A stretch of DNA of 64,000 nt from NCBI GenBank assembly GCA_902793125.1, contig CADBCC010000001.1:62001-126000 (forward strand). Reading direction: 5' to 3'. Below, in pieces: positions 16,314 through 25,234 of this stretch. Origin of the DNA: an uncultured Ruminococcus sp. Its GTDB lineage: Bacteria > Bacillota > Clostridia > Oscillospirales > Acutalibacteraceae. How positions within the stretch are numbered: the first letter of the stretch is position 1; each line of letters begins with the position of its first letter. The notes under the pieces were generated by a model. That model saw nothing but the letters and a program-made list of their open reading frames with translations, searched no databases and had not been told where the DNA came from. Position numbers and translations under genes: made by a program.

Positions 16314-16652
16314 CTATTCGTGTAAAGATTTCGCTGTATCTATAATCTTTTGTACTTTATTTTTATCGTAACCGTTTAAAAGCTCTTTAGCTGAATCTTC
16401 AATTTCCAAAAGACCTTTTTCGGTTTGCTTAAAACGCTTCAGAAGCGCTAACTTCTCCTCAAAGGAGTAAAGTGTTTTTTCGGCGCGCTTTATTGAATCG
16501 CGCACACCCTGGCGGGTTATACCGAGCTGATCGGAAATTTCCGCAAGCGAAAGGTCATCGTTGTAATACATAGCAACGGCTTTTTGCTGGCCTTCCTTTA
16601 AAAGCTGGCCGTAAAAATCAAACAGCAAAGAAATTTCAATATTCTTTTCCAT
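16314..16652 (-). CDS. ylxM: YlxM-type putative DNA-binding protein
   Basis: 112 residues with a sigma-70 region 4-like helix-turn-helix (LSLAEISDQLGITRQGVRDSIKRAE at about 35-59), the UPF0122/YlxM family. The family is always paired with ffh and is thought to affect SRP function; how is unknown. CGGAGTT precedes the ATG. A consensus promoter (16736-16708) drives ylxM-ffh. Confidence 0.92.
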   Translation of the reverse strand: MEKNIEISLLFDFYGQLLKEGQQKAVAMYYNDDLSLAEISDQLGITRQGVRDSIKRAEKTLYSFEEKLALLKRFKQTEKGLLEIEDSAKELLNGYDKNKVQKIIDTAKSLHE

Positions 16653-16707
16653 TTTAACTCCGCCTCGATCTTCTTCTGTGTAAAGTTTTTTTCTTTACAG
16701 CTAAGCT

Positions 16708-16736
16708 ATTATAATATATAGCGCCTGATTTGTCAA
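16708..16736 (-). promoter_or_regulatory. ylxM-ffh promoter
   Basis: On the minus strand TTGACA, exactly 17 bp, TATAAT: a full consensus promoter 56 bp from the ylxM start. The rest of the divergent gap to 17096 is AT-rich and holds the phoH leader. Confidence 0.85.
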
Positions 16737-17004
16737 TACTGTTTTTCAATATTATGCGGTATTATGCGTTATTTTAAGACGAATGGTAAAACAATGATTA
16801 TTTTCCGTCATTCGTTGAGCGAATTTAATCAGCTTTGCTCAAGCAAAACTACCTTTTTGCGACAAATCTAATTAAAAATCAATATTTTTTAGTCATTTTG
16901 CATACTGCAAAGACAGAATTTGCACGTTTATGCACATTATATACAAAATTTTGAAATTCTCAATTAAAATGCGATTTAGGGGTTTATTTTTTATATATAT
17001 ATGT

Positions 17005-17091
17005 TATAATAAAGTCAATATTATTCTCCAATGTTATATTGGATAATAATAATCATTTTTTAATACATACATTATTGTATTAAAAGGGGAG
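17005..17091 (+). promoter_or_regulatory. phoH leader: -10 element, two hairpins and ribosome binding site
   Basis: TATAAT at 17005-17010 (weak -35) is followed by a hairpin with 13-bp arms, one mismatch (17020-17032 / 17038-17050). A perfect 10-bp stem TTTTAATACA / TGTATTAAAA (17058-17067 / 17076-17085) follows, abutting GGGGAG at 17086-17091. The second stem ends exactly where the ribosome binding site begins, so it could limit translation. Confidence 0.6.
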
Positions 17092-17096
17092 TATGT

Positions 17097-18065
17097 ATTA
17101 CGGATAATACCTTTAGTATCGGAAGAACCGAGCACGCTGTCGCGCTTTTCGGAAGTTTTGACGAAAACATAAAACTAATCGAACGCGAATTCAACGTAAA
17201 AATCACCGTTCGTTCGGATGAACTTAAAATCAGCGGCGACGACGAAAACGTTTTTAAAACAGGAAAAGTTTTAGAAGCTCTGATGCACTTTATAAACCGG
17301 GGCGAAACCCTGAGTGAGCAGAATGTGCGTTACTGTATTGCTACGGTTAAAGACGGTACTTCCGACAGCTTCGAAAAGCTTGCCGACGATTGTATTTGTA
17401 TTACCGCGAAAGGCAAACCGATTAAACCCAAAACGATCGGCCAGAAAAAATACTGCAAGGCAATTTCCGATAACACCGTTACTTTCGGCGTAGGTCCCGC
17501 TGGAACGGGAAAAACCTACCTTGCCGTAGCGATGGCGGTTACCGCTTTCAGGAGCAAACAGATTAACCGTATTATACTTACAAGACCTGCCGTTGAAGCG
17601 GGTGAAAAGCTCGGATTTCTTCCGGGCGACCTGCAAAGTAAAGTAGACCCTTATTTAAGGCCTCTTTACGACGCGCTTTTCGATATGTTGGGTGTGGAAA
17701 CTTACCACAAATATGTTGAAAAAGGCAATATTGAAATAGCCCCTCTCGCGTATATGAGAGGAAGAACTCTCGACGACAGTTTTATCATTCTTGACGAAGC
17801 CCAGAACACTACAAAAGAACAGATGAAAATGTTCCTTACCCGTCTCGGTTTCAACAGCAAGATGGTAATAACCGGCGACATTACGCAGATTGACCTTCCT
17901 CACGGAGCCAAAAGCGGGCTTAAAGATTGTCTTAGAATACTTAGGGGAATCAACGATATCGCTCAGTGCAGCTTCAACGAAAAAGATGTCGTAAGACATC
18001 GATTGGTACAGGATATTATTAAAGCTTACGAAAAAAACGAGGTGAAAAGGAATGACAGAAAATAA
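17097..18065 (+). CDS. phoH: PhoH-like P-loop ATPase, probable ATT start
   Basis: Cytoplasmic PhoH/YbeZ ATPase, usually partnered with YbeY and Era in rRNA maturation. Walker A GPAGTGKT is near residue 133-140 and Walker B-like FIILDEAQN lies later. The first in-frame ATG (17283) would lose the conserved N-terminal KH-like domain. The reading frame continues upstream without a stop through NTFSIGRTEHAVALFGSFDE to an ATT at 17097, five bases after GGGGAG. That gives 322 residues, the family length. No ATG, GTG or TTG exists in frame nearby. The only ATG by the ribosome binding site (17093) is out of frame and stops after four codons. It overlaps ybeY by 14 bp. Confidence 0.88.
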   Translation: MTDNTFSIGRTEHAVALFGSFDENIKLIEREFNVKITVRSDELKISGDDENVFKTGKVLEALMHFINRGETLSEQNVRYCIATVKDGTSDSFEKLADDCICITAKGKPIKPKTIGQKKYCKAISDNTVTFGVGPAGTGKTYLAVAMAVTAFRSKQINRIILTRPAVEAGEKLGFLPGDLQSKVDPYLRPLYDALFDMLGVETYHKYVEKGNIEIAPLAYMRGRTLDDSFIILDEAQNTTKEQMKMFLTRLGFNSKMVITGDITQIDLPHGAKSGLKDCLRILRGINDIAQCSFNEKDVVRHRLVQDIIKAYEKNEVKRNDRK

Positions 18066-18552
18066 AATCCGAGTGATAATCACCAACAATCAGAAAGCTG
18101 TTAAAATTCCGACAGGACTGCGCATGCTGATAAGACGTTGCTGTCATGCCGTGCTTGAACTTGAAAAATTCGAGGGCCCGGCTGAAATCAGCGTTACTTT
18201 TACAGACAACGAACAAATCAAAAAGCTCAACGCTCAGTACAGAAATATTGACGCCGCTACAGACGTGCTTTCTTTCCCGATGGGAGAAAACGGCGAGTAC
18301 GACACAAATATGGAAACAGGAGCGAAAATTCTCGGAGATATCGTTATTTCAGTTGAAAAAGCCGTTGAACAGGCTGAGGCTTTCGGTCATACTTTGCAGC
18401 GCGAAGTCGCTTATCTTACAGCTCACAGCGTTCTCCATCTTTTAGGATACGACCATGTTGAGAATATGGAAAAGGTAAGAATGAGAGAAAAAGAAGAACT
18501 TGTTATGGATCAGCTCGGTCTGCCCGCTTCCTCAAGCTACATCGTAAATTGA
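18052..18552 (+). CDS. ybeY: YbeY, rRNA maturation factor / endoribonuclease
   Basis: Zinc-dependent endoribonuclease needed for 16S rRNA 3' processing and 70S quality control. 166 residues; the metal site is HSVLHLLGYDH near the C-terminus, preceded by ATDVLSFPMGE. The start overlaps the end of phoH and follows GAGGTGAAAAGG. Confidence 0.97.
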   Translation: MTENKIRVIITNNQKAVKIPTGLRMLIRRCCHAVLELEKFEGPAEISVTFTDNEQIKKLNAQYRNIDAATDVLSFPMGENGEYDTNMETGAKILGDIVISVEKAVEQAEAFGHTLQREVAYLTAHSVLHLLGYDHVENMEKVRMREKEELVMDQLGLPASSSYIVN

Positions 18553-19037
18553 AAAGCCGGATAAAAAGCTTTAAAAACGCGTTCAGCGGTATCTTCTGCG
18601 CGCTGAAAGAGGAAATCCATCTCAGGTTTCATTTTGTTGCCGCGTTTTATGTAATTGTGTTCAGCTTCTGGTTTGAATTAAGCGCGCTTAAATGGGCGGT
18701 AGTTTTACTTTTAATTTCAGGTATTATCGGCGCGGAGCTTTTTAACACAGCGATAGAAAACCTCAGCGACCGAATAACCGAAGAATACGACGAAAAAATA
18801 AAAATCGCCAAAGATACAGGCGCCGCCGCGGTGCTTGTGATGTCGGTTTCGGCAATAATTATCGCGTTTTTATTTTACTTTGACTTAGAGAAAATTTACG
18901 CTTTAGCTTTTTATTATCTGCGTAATCCCCTGCTATTGATTTTATTTATTATTTCGCTTATAATATCGGTAGTATTTATATTTGCAGGACCTACAGGGAT
19001 TAAGCGGTTTTTTACAAAGAACAAAAAGTCGGCTTAA
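18549..19037 (+). CDS. dgkA: DgkA-family diacylglycerol/undecaprenol kinase
   Basis: Small integral membrane kinase; in Gram-positives the substrate is mostly undecaprenol, recycling the wall lipid carrier. Signature residues: GAELFNTAIENLSDRI and AKDTGAAAVLVMS. 162 residues, longer than the ~120-140 of the family because a further hydrophobic segment (about 125-152) is added at the C-terminus. Start TTG at 18549 overlaps the ybeY stop as TTGA. It ends inside a terminator hairpin. Confidence 0.92.
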   Translation: MKSRIKSFKNAFSGIFCALKEEIHLRFHFVAAFYVIVFSFWFELSALKWAVVLLLISGIIGAELFNTAIENLSDRITEEYDEKIKIAKDTGAAAVLVMSVSAIIIAFLFYFDLEKIYALAFYYLRNPLLLILFIISLIISVVFIFAGPTGIKRFFTKNKKSA

Positions 19038-19050
19038 TGCCGGCTTTTTT
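19027..19050 (+). terminator. Terminator overlapping the dgkA stop
   Basis: AGTCGGC-TTAAT-GCCGGCT followed by TTTTTT; seven pairs including one G-T. The loop contains the dgkA stop codon. era begins 27 bp later, so read-through is probably partial. Confidence 0.7.
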
Positions 19051-19076
19051 GATTGAATTTTAAACGAGGTCGGATT

Positions 19077-20000
19077 ATGGACAGTAATAATAAAAACAAA
19101 AAATCGGCGTTTATCGCCATAGTCGGACGTCCTAACGTGGGCAAAAGCTCGCTTTTAAACCGTATGTTAGGCGCTAAAGTCGCGATTGTATCAAGCAAAC
19201 CGCAGACCACAAGAACCCGTATTACGGGCGTGCTTACAGAGGGCGATACACAGCTTGTTTTCGTCGACACTCCCGGTATGCACAAGCCTAAAAACAGCCT
19301 CGGAAAATATATGGTGCGTTCGGTAAGCGAAAGCGTTAACGGCGTTGACTGCTGTATGCTTGTTGTTGAAGCGGACAAGGAGCCTTCTAAGGCGGAGCTT
19401 AATCTTATTGAAAAGTTTAAAAGTATGGAAATGCCCGCGGTTTTAGCGATAAATAAAATTGATACGCTTAAAGAAAAAGACATTCTTATGAAGCAAATCT
19501 TAAACTACAGCAAGCTTTATGATTTTGAGGCTGTTGTACCTGTTTGCGCCGCCGACGGAAACGGAATTGACGAGCTTAAAGACGAGCTGAAAAAGCAGAG
19601 TATAGAGGGCGGACACTTTTTCGAGGACGATACTTTAACCGACCAACCCGAGCGGGTTTTGGCAAGCGAAATGATAAGAGAAAAAATACTCAGACTATGC
19701 GACAAGGAAATTCCCCACGGAATAGCGGTTGTAATAGAAAAAATGCGGATGCGAGAGGATAAGGAAATCTTAGACGTAGACGCGACAATTTACTGCGAAA
19801 GAGAAACTCACAAACGTATACTAATCGGAAAACACGGAAGTATGCTTAAAAAGATTTCTACCTATTCGCGTCAGGATATGGAGAACTTCTTCGGATGTAA
19901 AGTTTTTCTGCAAACCTGGATTAAGGTTAAAGAAGACTGGCGCAACAGCGTTCAGCAAATGCGTAATTTCGGATATGACGAAAACGACTTCCGTCAGTAA
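19077..20000 (+). CDS. era: Era, GTPase of 30S assembly
   Basis: Binds 16S rRNA 3' end and links ribosome assembly to growth. About 307 residues: G1 GRPNVGKS, switch TTRTRITGV, G3 DTPGMHKP, G4 NKID, then the C-terminal KH domain with IGKHGSMLKKI. ATG at 19077 is chosen because ACGAGGT stands seven bases before it and the family starts near there; the upstream TTG at 19053 lacks a site. Confidence 0.97.
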   Translation: MDSNNKNKKSAFIAIVGRPNVGKSSLLNRMLGAKVAIVSSKPQTTRTRITGVLTEGDTQLVFVDTPGMHKPKNSLGKYMVRSVSESVNGVDCCMLVVEADKEPSKAELNLIEKFKSMEMPAVLAINKIDTLKEKDILMKQILNYSKLYDFEAVVPVCAADGNGIDELKDELKKQSIEGGHFFEDDTLTDQPERVLASEMIREKILRLCDKEIPHGIAVVIEKMRMREDKEILDVDATIYCERETHKRILIGKHGSMLKKISTYSRQDMENFFGCKVFLQTWIKVKEDWRNSVQQMRNFGYDENDFRQ

Positions 20001-20083
20001 AACGCCCCGTTGGTAAAAATTACTTACCGCTGAAAATCGAATACCGCCCGCCGTTTCGAAGAACACTAATACAGGGTGAAATT

Positions 20084-20257
20084 ATGAACGAATTAGACGC
20101 GTGGAATTCTTTCTGGCACAGCGGAAGTATTTATGATTATTTAATTTACAAAAGTATTCACAACGACAGAACCGAAGACCGTTTACCGGAGAAAAAAGAT
20201 GAAATTTATAACGAACGGACTTATAATCAGGGAACAGAATATCGGGGAGAAGGATAA
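20084..20257 (+). CDS. yqzL: YqzL-like small protein
   Basis: A 57-residue ORF starting MNELDAWNSFWHSGSIYDYL, preceded by AGGGTGA at good spacing. The W-x2-F-x2-[ST]G-x3-YL pattern and the position between era and recO match the small YqzL family of Bacilli and Clostridia, whose function is unknown. The last 19 codons overlap recO in another frame by 59 bp, so the conserved part is effectively residues 1-38. Confidence 0.72.
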   Translation: MNELDAWNSFWHSGSIYDYLIYKSIHNDRTEDRLPEKKDEIYNERTYNQGTEYRGEG

Positions 20258-20948
20258 ATTAGTCACCGTACTAAGCGAAAGCCACGGCGTTATAAAGGCT
20301 TTCGCGCACGGAGCCAAAGATATCAAAAACTCCAAATCCGCCGCGACGGGACTTCTCTCCTACTCTAAACTGACTTTTCATAAGCGAAAGGAAAACTACC
20401 TTATTTCCGACGCAAAGACAGTTAAAATTTTTACGGGGCTCAGAAACAGCATTGAGAATATGTATTTGGCGCAGTATTTCTGCGAGCTTGCGGGAAACGT
20501 CTGCCCGAAAGAGCAGGAGTCGAAAGAACAGCTCAGGCTGATTTTAAACGCGCTTTATCTTTTAAGCGAAAACAAAAGAAACGCCTTGGTTGTAAAGCCC
20601 TGCGTAGAACTCAGACTTATGTGTCTCGCGGGATATATGCCCGATATTATGATGTGCTATCAATGCGGTGAATATGAAAAAGATCCTATGTATTTTTTAC
20701 CGAAAGCGGGACGCTTCATCTGCAAAGACTGTTACGAAAAAAACGAAAACACGGAATACAAAGTCAATTTAAGTCCGAGCGCGGTTACAGCTATGAGGCA
20801 TTGCTGCTACGCAGATTCGGATAAGCTTTTTTCTTTCTCGCTGCCCGAAAAAGATTTAAAAACACTCAATTTTTGCAGCGAGGAATACATAAAATTTATT
20901 TTGGAAAAAGACTTCAAAACCCTGCGTTTTTTAAAAAGCATAATTTAG
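20199..20948 (+). CDS. recO: RecO, recombination mediator
   Basis: Works with RecR to load RecA on SSB-coated DNA. 249 residues: N-terminal OB fold (GLIIREQNIGEKDKLVTVLS) and a helical C-terminal domain with a four-cysteine zinc site (CYQCGEYE ... CKDCYEK). CCGGAG precedes the ATG. mutS2 starts 7 bp after its stop. Confidence 0.95.
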   Translation: MKFITNGLIIREQNIGEKDKLVTVLSESHGVIKAFAHGAKDIKNSKSAATGLLSYSKLTFHKRKENYLISDAKTVKIFTGLRNSIENMYLAQYFCELAGNVCPKEQESKEQLRLILNALYLLSENKRNALVVKPCVELRLMCLAGYMPDIMMCYQCGEYEKDPMYFLPKAGRFICKDCYEKNENTEYKVNLSPSAVTAMRHCCYADSDKLFSFSLPEKDLKTLNFCSEEYIKFILEKDFKTLRFLKSII

Positions 20949-20955
20949 GTGAAAT

Positions 20956-23310
20956 ATGGACAGACATTATAAAGCCCTTGAACTTGATAAGATACTGAAA
21001 CTTTTGGCGGACAAAACCTCCTGCGAGGAAAGCCGTGAAAAAGCGCTTTGTATCGAACCCGAATTCAAACTCGAAAAAGCCGAACGCAATCTGAAAATGA
21101 CCGACGACGCGTATGTGCTTACGGGCAAATTCGGCGCGCCCTCTTTCGGCAATTTAAAAAACATCTCAAACGAACTGCGCAGAGGCGAGGCGGGTGGTCT
21201 TTTAAACATTAAAGAACTGCTTAAAATCGCCGAAGTTTTAAGAATTATAAGGGGCGTAAAAAGCTGGCAGGCAAAGTGCGAAAACACAAGCACAACACTC
21301 GATATGCTTTTTCAGGGGCTTGTTGTAAATAAATTTTTGGAAGATAAAATCCGCTCCTGTATAATAAGCGACGAGGAAATCGCCGACAACGCTTCCCCCG
21401 CTTTAGCTGACATAAGACGTAAAATCAAAGCAGCGACTTCCAAAGCGCGCCAGGTTCTCGAGAAAATTGTCCACAGCAGTACATACCAGAAGTATTTGCA
21501 GGATACGATTATTACCCAGCGCGACGGACGTTACGTTGTTCCGGTTAAAGCCGAGTGCAGAGGAAATATTCCCGGACTTGTACACGATACAAGCTCAAGC
21601 GGACAAACGCTTTTTATTGAGCCGATGGGCGTTGTACAGGCTAACAACGATATAAAAGTTCTTATCTCAAAAGAAGAAGCGGAAATCGAAAGAATCTTAT
21701 TTGAGCTTTCGGCTTTAGCGGGCTCATACGCCGACGTAATAATCGGAAGTTACGAGTGTCTTATCGAGCTGAACCTGATTTTCGCCAAGGCCGACCTGGC
21801 GTACTCAATGAAAGCAACTGTTCCAAAGCTCAACGACAAGGGAGTTATCGAGCTTAAACAGGCGCGCCATCCGCTTATTTCAAAAGATAAGGTTGTGCCT
21901 ATAGACGTAAATCTTGGAAAAGAATTTGACACTCTCGTAATCACAGGTCCGAATACGGGCGGTAAAACCGTTACGCTTAAAACAATCGGACTTTTAACGC
22001 TTATGGCGATGTGCGGGCTTATGATACCCGCGGGCGACAACTGTGAAATTTCAGTTTTCAGGCGAGTGCTAATTGACATCGGAGACGAGCAGAGTATCGA
22101 GCAAAGTCTTTCGACTTTCTCAGCTCATATGACAAATATTATAGAAATTCTGAAAAAAGCCAATTCATCCTCACTCGCTCTTATCGACGAGTTAGGAGCG
22201 GGCACCGACCCTGTTGAGGGCGCCGCGCTCGCGATTGCGATTCTGGAAAAGCTCAGAACCCGCGGAGCTAAAATCGCGAGTACCACTCACTACGCCGAGC
22301 TTAAAGAATTCGCGCTCAAAACAAACGGAATTGAAAACGGAAGCTGCGAGTTCGATATAAAAACTCTGCGCCCGACCTACAGGCTTTTAATCGGCGTTCC
22401 CGGAAAGAGCAACGCCTTCGCGATAAGCAGACGCCTCGGTATGGACGAGAATGTTGTTATTAGAGCTCAGGAGCTTGTAAGCAGCGACAGCAGACAGTTC
22501 GAAGACGTTGTAACGAAGCTTGAAAGCAGCCGCCAGAGCCTCGAAAAACAGCTTGAAAACGCGCAGAGACTTACCCAGAAAGCGAATACGGAAAAACAAA
22601 AAGCCGAGAACGAGCTCATAAAAGCAAAGCAGAACGCTAAAAACGAAATCGAAAGAGCTCACGCCGAAGCGGAGAAAATCGTTTCCCGCACAAAGGCTCA
22701 GGCTTACGCCCTTATGGACGAAATGGAAAAGGCGAAAAAAGCCAAAGACAATTCAAATGTACGGGCGCGCCTCAGACGCGAGATAAACAAAATGGAGGAC
22801 AGCTCCAATCCCGTTGAAACCAAAGCGGAGGAAACTGACTACAAGCTTCCGCGTCCGCTTAAAATCGGAGACGACGTTCTTATTTACGATATCGACAAAG
22901 ACGCGGTTGTGCTTGAACTTCCCGACAAAGACGATATGGTAATGGTTCAGGCGGGAATAATAAAAACGAGAGTTAAGCTCTCAAACCTAAGACTTAAAAA
23001 GTCCGAAACCAAAAAAACAAACAAAAAGAGCCGTACCCGCGGCGCTTCGGTAAACGTGGATATACGTCCGTCGACCGAAGTTGACGTAAGAGGCCAAACA
23101 GCGGTTGAGGCTATTATGGCGGTTGACTCCGCAATAGATAACGCTATTCTCGCGAACATCGAAACTCTTACTATCATTCACGGAAAAGGAACAGGCGTGC
23201 TCCGAACCGAGATTCAAAAACATCTAAGAAGCGTTAAATACGTTAAAAGCTTCCGCCTCGGAACTTTCGGCGAGGGCGAAAACGGAGTTACGATTGTAAC
23301 GCTGAAATAA
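20956..23310 (+). CDS. mutS2: MutS2, ribosome rescue / anti-recombination ATPase with Smr domain
   Basis: 784 residues. The MutS-type core and ATPase carry GPNTGGKTVTLKT (Walker A, about 333-345), ALIDELGAGTDP (Walker B) and STTHYAELK. A long coiled-coil clamp (about 520-610) and a C-terminal Smr endonuclease domain (VDVRGQTAVEAI ... IIHGKGTGVLR) follow. It lacks the MutS mismatch-recognition domain, so it is MutS2; in B. subtilis this protein splits collided ribosomes. AGGTGAAAT precedes the ATG. Confidence 0.96.
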   Translation: MDRHYKALELDKILKLLADKTSCEESREKALCIEPEFKLEKAERNLKMTDDAYVLTGKFGAPSFGNLKNISNELRRGEAGGLLNIKELLKIAEVLRIIRGVKSWQAKCENTSTTLDMLFQGLVVNKFLEDKIRSCIISDEEIADNASPALADIRRKIKAATSKARQVLEKIVHSSTYQKYLQDTIITQRDGRYVVPVKAECRGNIPGLVHDTSSSGQTLFIEPMGVVQANNDIKVLISKEEAEIERILFELSALAGSYADVIIGSYECLIELNLIFAKADLAYSMKATVPKLNDKGVIELKQARHPLISKDKVVPIDVNLGKEFDTLVITGPNTGGKTVTLKTIGLLTLMAMCGLMIPAGDNCEISVFRRVLIDIGDEQSIEQSLSTFSAHMTNIIEILKKANSSSLALIDELGAGTDPVEGAALAIAILEKLRTRGAKIASTTHYAELKEFALKTNGIENGSCEFDIKTLRPTYRLLIGVPGKSNAFAISRRLGMDENVVIRAQELVSSDSRQFEDVVTKLESSRQSLEKQLENAQRLTQKANTEKQKAENELIKAKQNAKNEIERAHAEAEKIVSRTKAQAYALMDEMEKAKKAKDNSNVRARLRREINKMEDSSNPVETKAEETDYKLPRPLKIGDDVLIYDIDKDAVVLELPDKDDMVMVQAGIIKTRVKLSNLRLKKSETKKTNKKSRTRGASVNVDIRPSTEVDVRGQTAVEAIMAVDSAIDNAILANIETLTIIHGKGTGVLRTEIQKHLRSVKYVKSFRLGTFGEGENGVTIVTLK

Positions 23311-23338
23311 AAAACATTTAATACCGCTTTAATGTCAG

Positions 23339-23367
23339 TTGAAAAATAATAAACTATATGTTAGAAT
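23339..23367 (+). promoter_or_regulatory. Promoter of the DUF1858-trmK-nif3 operon
   Basis: TTGAAA, 17-bp spacer, TAGAAT, 27 bp before the DUF1858 start. Confidence 0.65.
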
Positions 23368-23393
23368 TATGAAAAACAAACGGAGGTAAAATT

Positions 23394-23591
23394 ATGGCTA
23401 TTACTAAAGATACAATTATCGGCGATGTGCTCGATAAATATCCCGAAACCGCACCGGTTTTTTTATCAATCGGAATGCATTGTTTAGGCTGTCCCGCTTC
23501 AAGAGGAGAATCGGTAGCTGACGCCTGCGCTGTTCACGGCGTAAATCCCGATGAGCTTATCGAAAAACTCAACGCGGCAATTCCCGCGTAA
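23394..23591 (+). CDS. DUF1858 small redox-disulfide domain protein
   Basis: 65 residues, start MAITKDTIIGDVLDKYP, with the family's CxxC in GMHCLGCPASRGES and the terminal VNPDELIEKLNA. The family is annotated as a hybrid-cluster-protein-associated redox disulfide domain; its substrate is unknown. CGGAGGT precedes the ATG. Its stop overlaps the trmK start (TAATG). Confidence 0.9.
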   Translation: MAITKDTIIGDVLDKYPETAPVFLSIGMHCLGCPASRGESVADACAVHGVNPDELIEKLNAAIPA

Positions 23592-24244
23592 TGGACAAGC
23601 CGGCTCTTGACGAAAGATTAAAAATTTGCGCAAGCCTTGTACGCGAAAGTGCAAGGCTTGCTGACGTTGGTACCGACCACGCATACCTGCCTATCCGTCT
23701 TTTAAAAAGCGGGAAGATTTCGTATGCCGTTGCGTCGGATATAAACGAAAAACCGCTTAAAAGCGGCGAAAGCAACGCAAAACTTTACGGAGTAAAAAAC
23801 ATCGAGTTCCGCTTGGGCGCGGGATTAAATCCGATTAAAGCCGAAGATAAAATTACCGACATCGTAATAGCGGGAATGGGCGGCGAAATAATAAGCGGAA
23901 TTATCGGCGAAAGCCCGCTTACGAAAGATAAAAGAATCAATCTTATTCTTCAGCCGATGACCAGAAGCGAGGAGCTTATAAAATTTCTTTACAAAAACGG
24001 ATTTGAGATAGAAAAACAGAAATGCGTTATCTGCAAAGGAAAATGCTATACGGTTTTATCCGCGCGCTTTACGGAAAACAGCCCCGAAACCGACGACGTT
24101 TTCCCCTACCTCGGAAAACTCGATTTAAACGACGAAATCAACCGGATTTTCGCTCAGATTCAAATAAGAAATTTAGAAAACAAAAGCAAGGGCAACAGCT
24201 CGCTTTTACCGATTATTGAAAAAATCAAGAAGAGGTTAGTATGA
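23591..24244 (+). CDS. trmK: TrmK, tRNA m1A22 methyltransferase
   Basis: 217-residue class I SAM methyltransferase that methylates A22 in the tRNA D-loop. Motif I is LADVGTDHAYLPIRLL; VIAGMGGEIISGII and LQPMTRSEELIKFLYKNGF are family hallmarks. It has no separate ribosome binding site and probably depends on coupling with DUF1858. It overlaps nif3 by 4 bp (ATGA). Confidence 0.93.
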   Translation: MDKPALDERLKICASLVRESARLADVGTDHAYLPIRLLKSGKISYAVASDINEKPLKSGESNAKLYGVKNIEFRLGAGLNPIKAEDKITDIVIAGMGGEIISGIIGESPLTKDKRINLILQPMTRSEELIKFLYKNGFEIEKQKCVICKGKCYTVLSARFTENSPETDDVFPYLGKLDLNDEINRIFAQIQIRNLENKSKGNSSLLPIIEKIKKRLV

Positions 24245-24996
24245 AAACAATAAAAGATATAATTAACTTTACCGAAAGCTTTGCTCCGCTAAACACGGCT
24301 ATGGAATATGACAACGTCGGGCTGCTTGTCGGAAGTGAGGAAACCGAAGTAAAAAAAGTCGTTGTAGCGCTCGACATCACGGACGAGGTAATTGACGAGG
24401 CAATTGAAAATGAGGCTCAGCTTATTATCAGCCACCACCCCGTTATCTTCGACGCGCTGAAAAACATTCCCGAAAACAGCATAGTATACCGATTAATACA
24501 AAATAATTTAAGCGCGCTGTGTCTGCATACGAACCTTGATTTAAGCTCCGGGTTTGGAGTAAACACCTGTTTAGCCGAGACTGTGGGAGTTAAAAACTGC
24601 TCATTCGTCGAGGGCGAATGTCTTTACATCGGCGAGCTTGAAAACACAACTACAAATAAAGCGTTCGCCGAACAGGTAAAAACGGCGTTAAACTGCGAGG
24701 GGCTCAGATACACACTTCCCGCTCAGAACGTAAAGAAAGTCGCGATTTGCTCGGGAAGCGGCGGAGATTTAGCTCCGCTTGCAAAATCAAAAGGCGCCGA
24801 CGTGCTTTTAACAGGCGAAATTAAACACCACGATATACTCACCGCCGGCAAGCTTGAAATCGCGATAATTGACGCGGGACATTTTAAAACCGAGGATATT
24901 GTCATCACTCCGTTCACCGAAAAACTCAACAAAGAGTTTTCCGATATTGAGTTTATCCGAAGCGAAAAATGTACGGACGGAATATATTTTTTATAG
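24241..24996 (+). CDS. NIF3-like dinuclear-metal protein
   Basis: 251 residues of the NIF3/YbgI family; hexameric rings with a di-metal site and poorly known activity. Metal ligands are seen in IISHHPVIFDALK, CLHTNLDL, and the late IDAGHFKTE with its downstream Glu. trmK-nif3 is a standing pair in Firmicutes. AGAGGTT precedes the ATG. A terminator follows. Confidence 0.93.
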   Translation: MKTIKDIINFTESFAPLNTAMEYDNVGLLVGSEETEVKKVVVALDITDEVIDEAIENEAQLIISHHPVIFDALKNIPENSIVYRLIQNNLSALCLHTNLDLSSGFGVNTCLAETVGVKNCSFVEGECLYIGELENTTTNKAFAEQVKTALNCEGLRYTLPAQNVKKVAICSGSGGDLAPLAKSKGADVLLTGEIKHHDILTAGKLEIAIIDAGHFKTEDIVITPFTEKLNKEFSDIEFIRSEKCTDGIYFL

Positions 24997-25015
24997 TAAA
25001 AATTCATTTTAATAC

Positions 25016-25045
25016 GGCTGACAGTTTTTCTGTCAGTCTTTTTTT
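25016..25045 (+). terminator. Terminator after nif3
   Basis: GGCTGACAG-TTTTT-CTGTCAGTC followed by TTTTTTT. Confidence 0.9.
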
Positions 25046-25167
25046 ACCTTTAAAACAGGTTTTAAACGGATTTTTAATTCTTTTTAAGAATTATGTAACC
25101 TAATTTACAACGTTTTAATTGCGTAATAGAATTAAATGTACAAAATGTAATTATTGTAAAAAAATAA

Positions 25168-25196
25168 TTGCAATATCTGTCAGTATTTGTTATAAT
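25168..25196 (+). promoter_or_regulatory. trmB promoter
   Basis: TTGCAA, exactly 17 bp, TATAAT, 38 bp before trmB. Confidence 0.8.
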
Positions 25197-25234
25197 GAGT
25201 AATGATTATAAGTATAAGTATGTATAGGTGAAAA

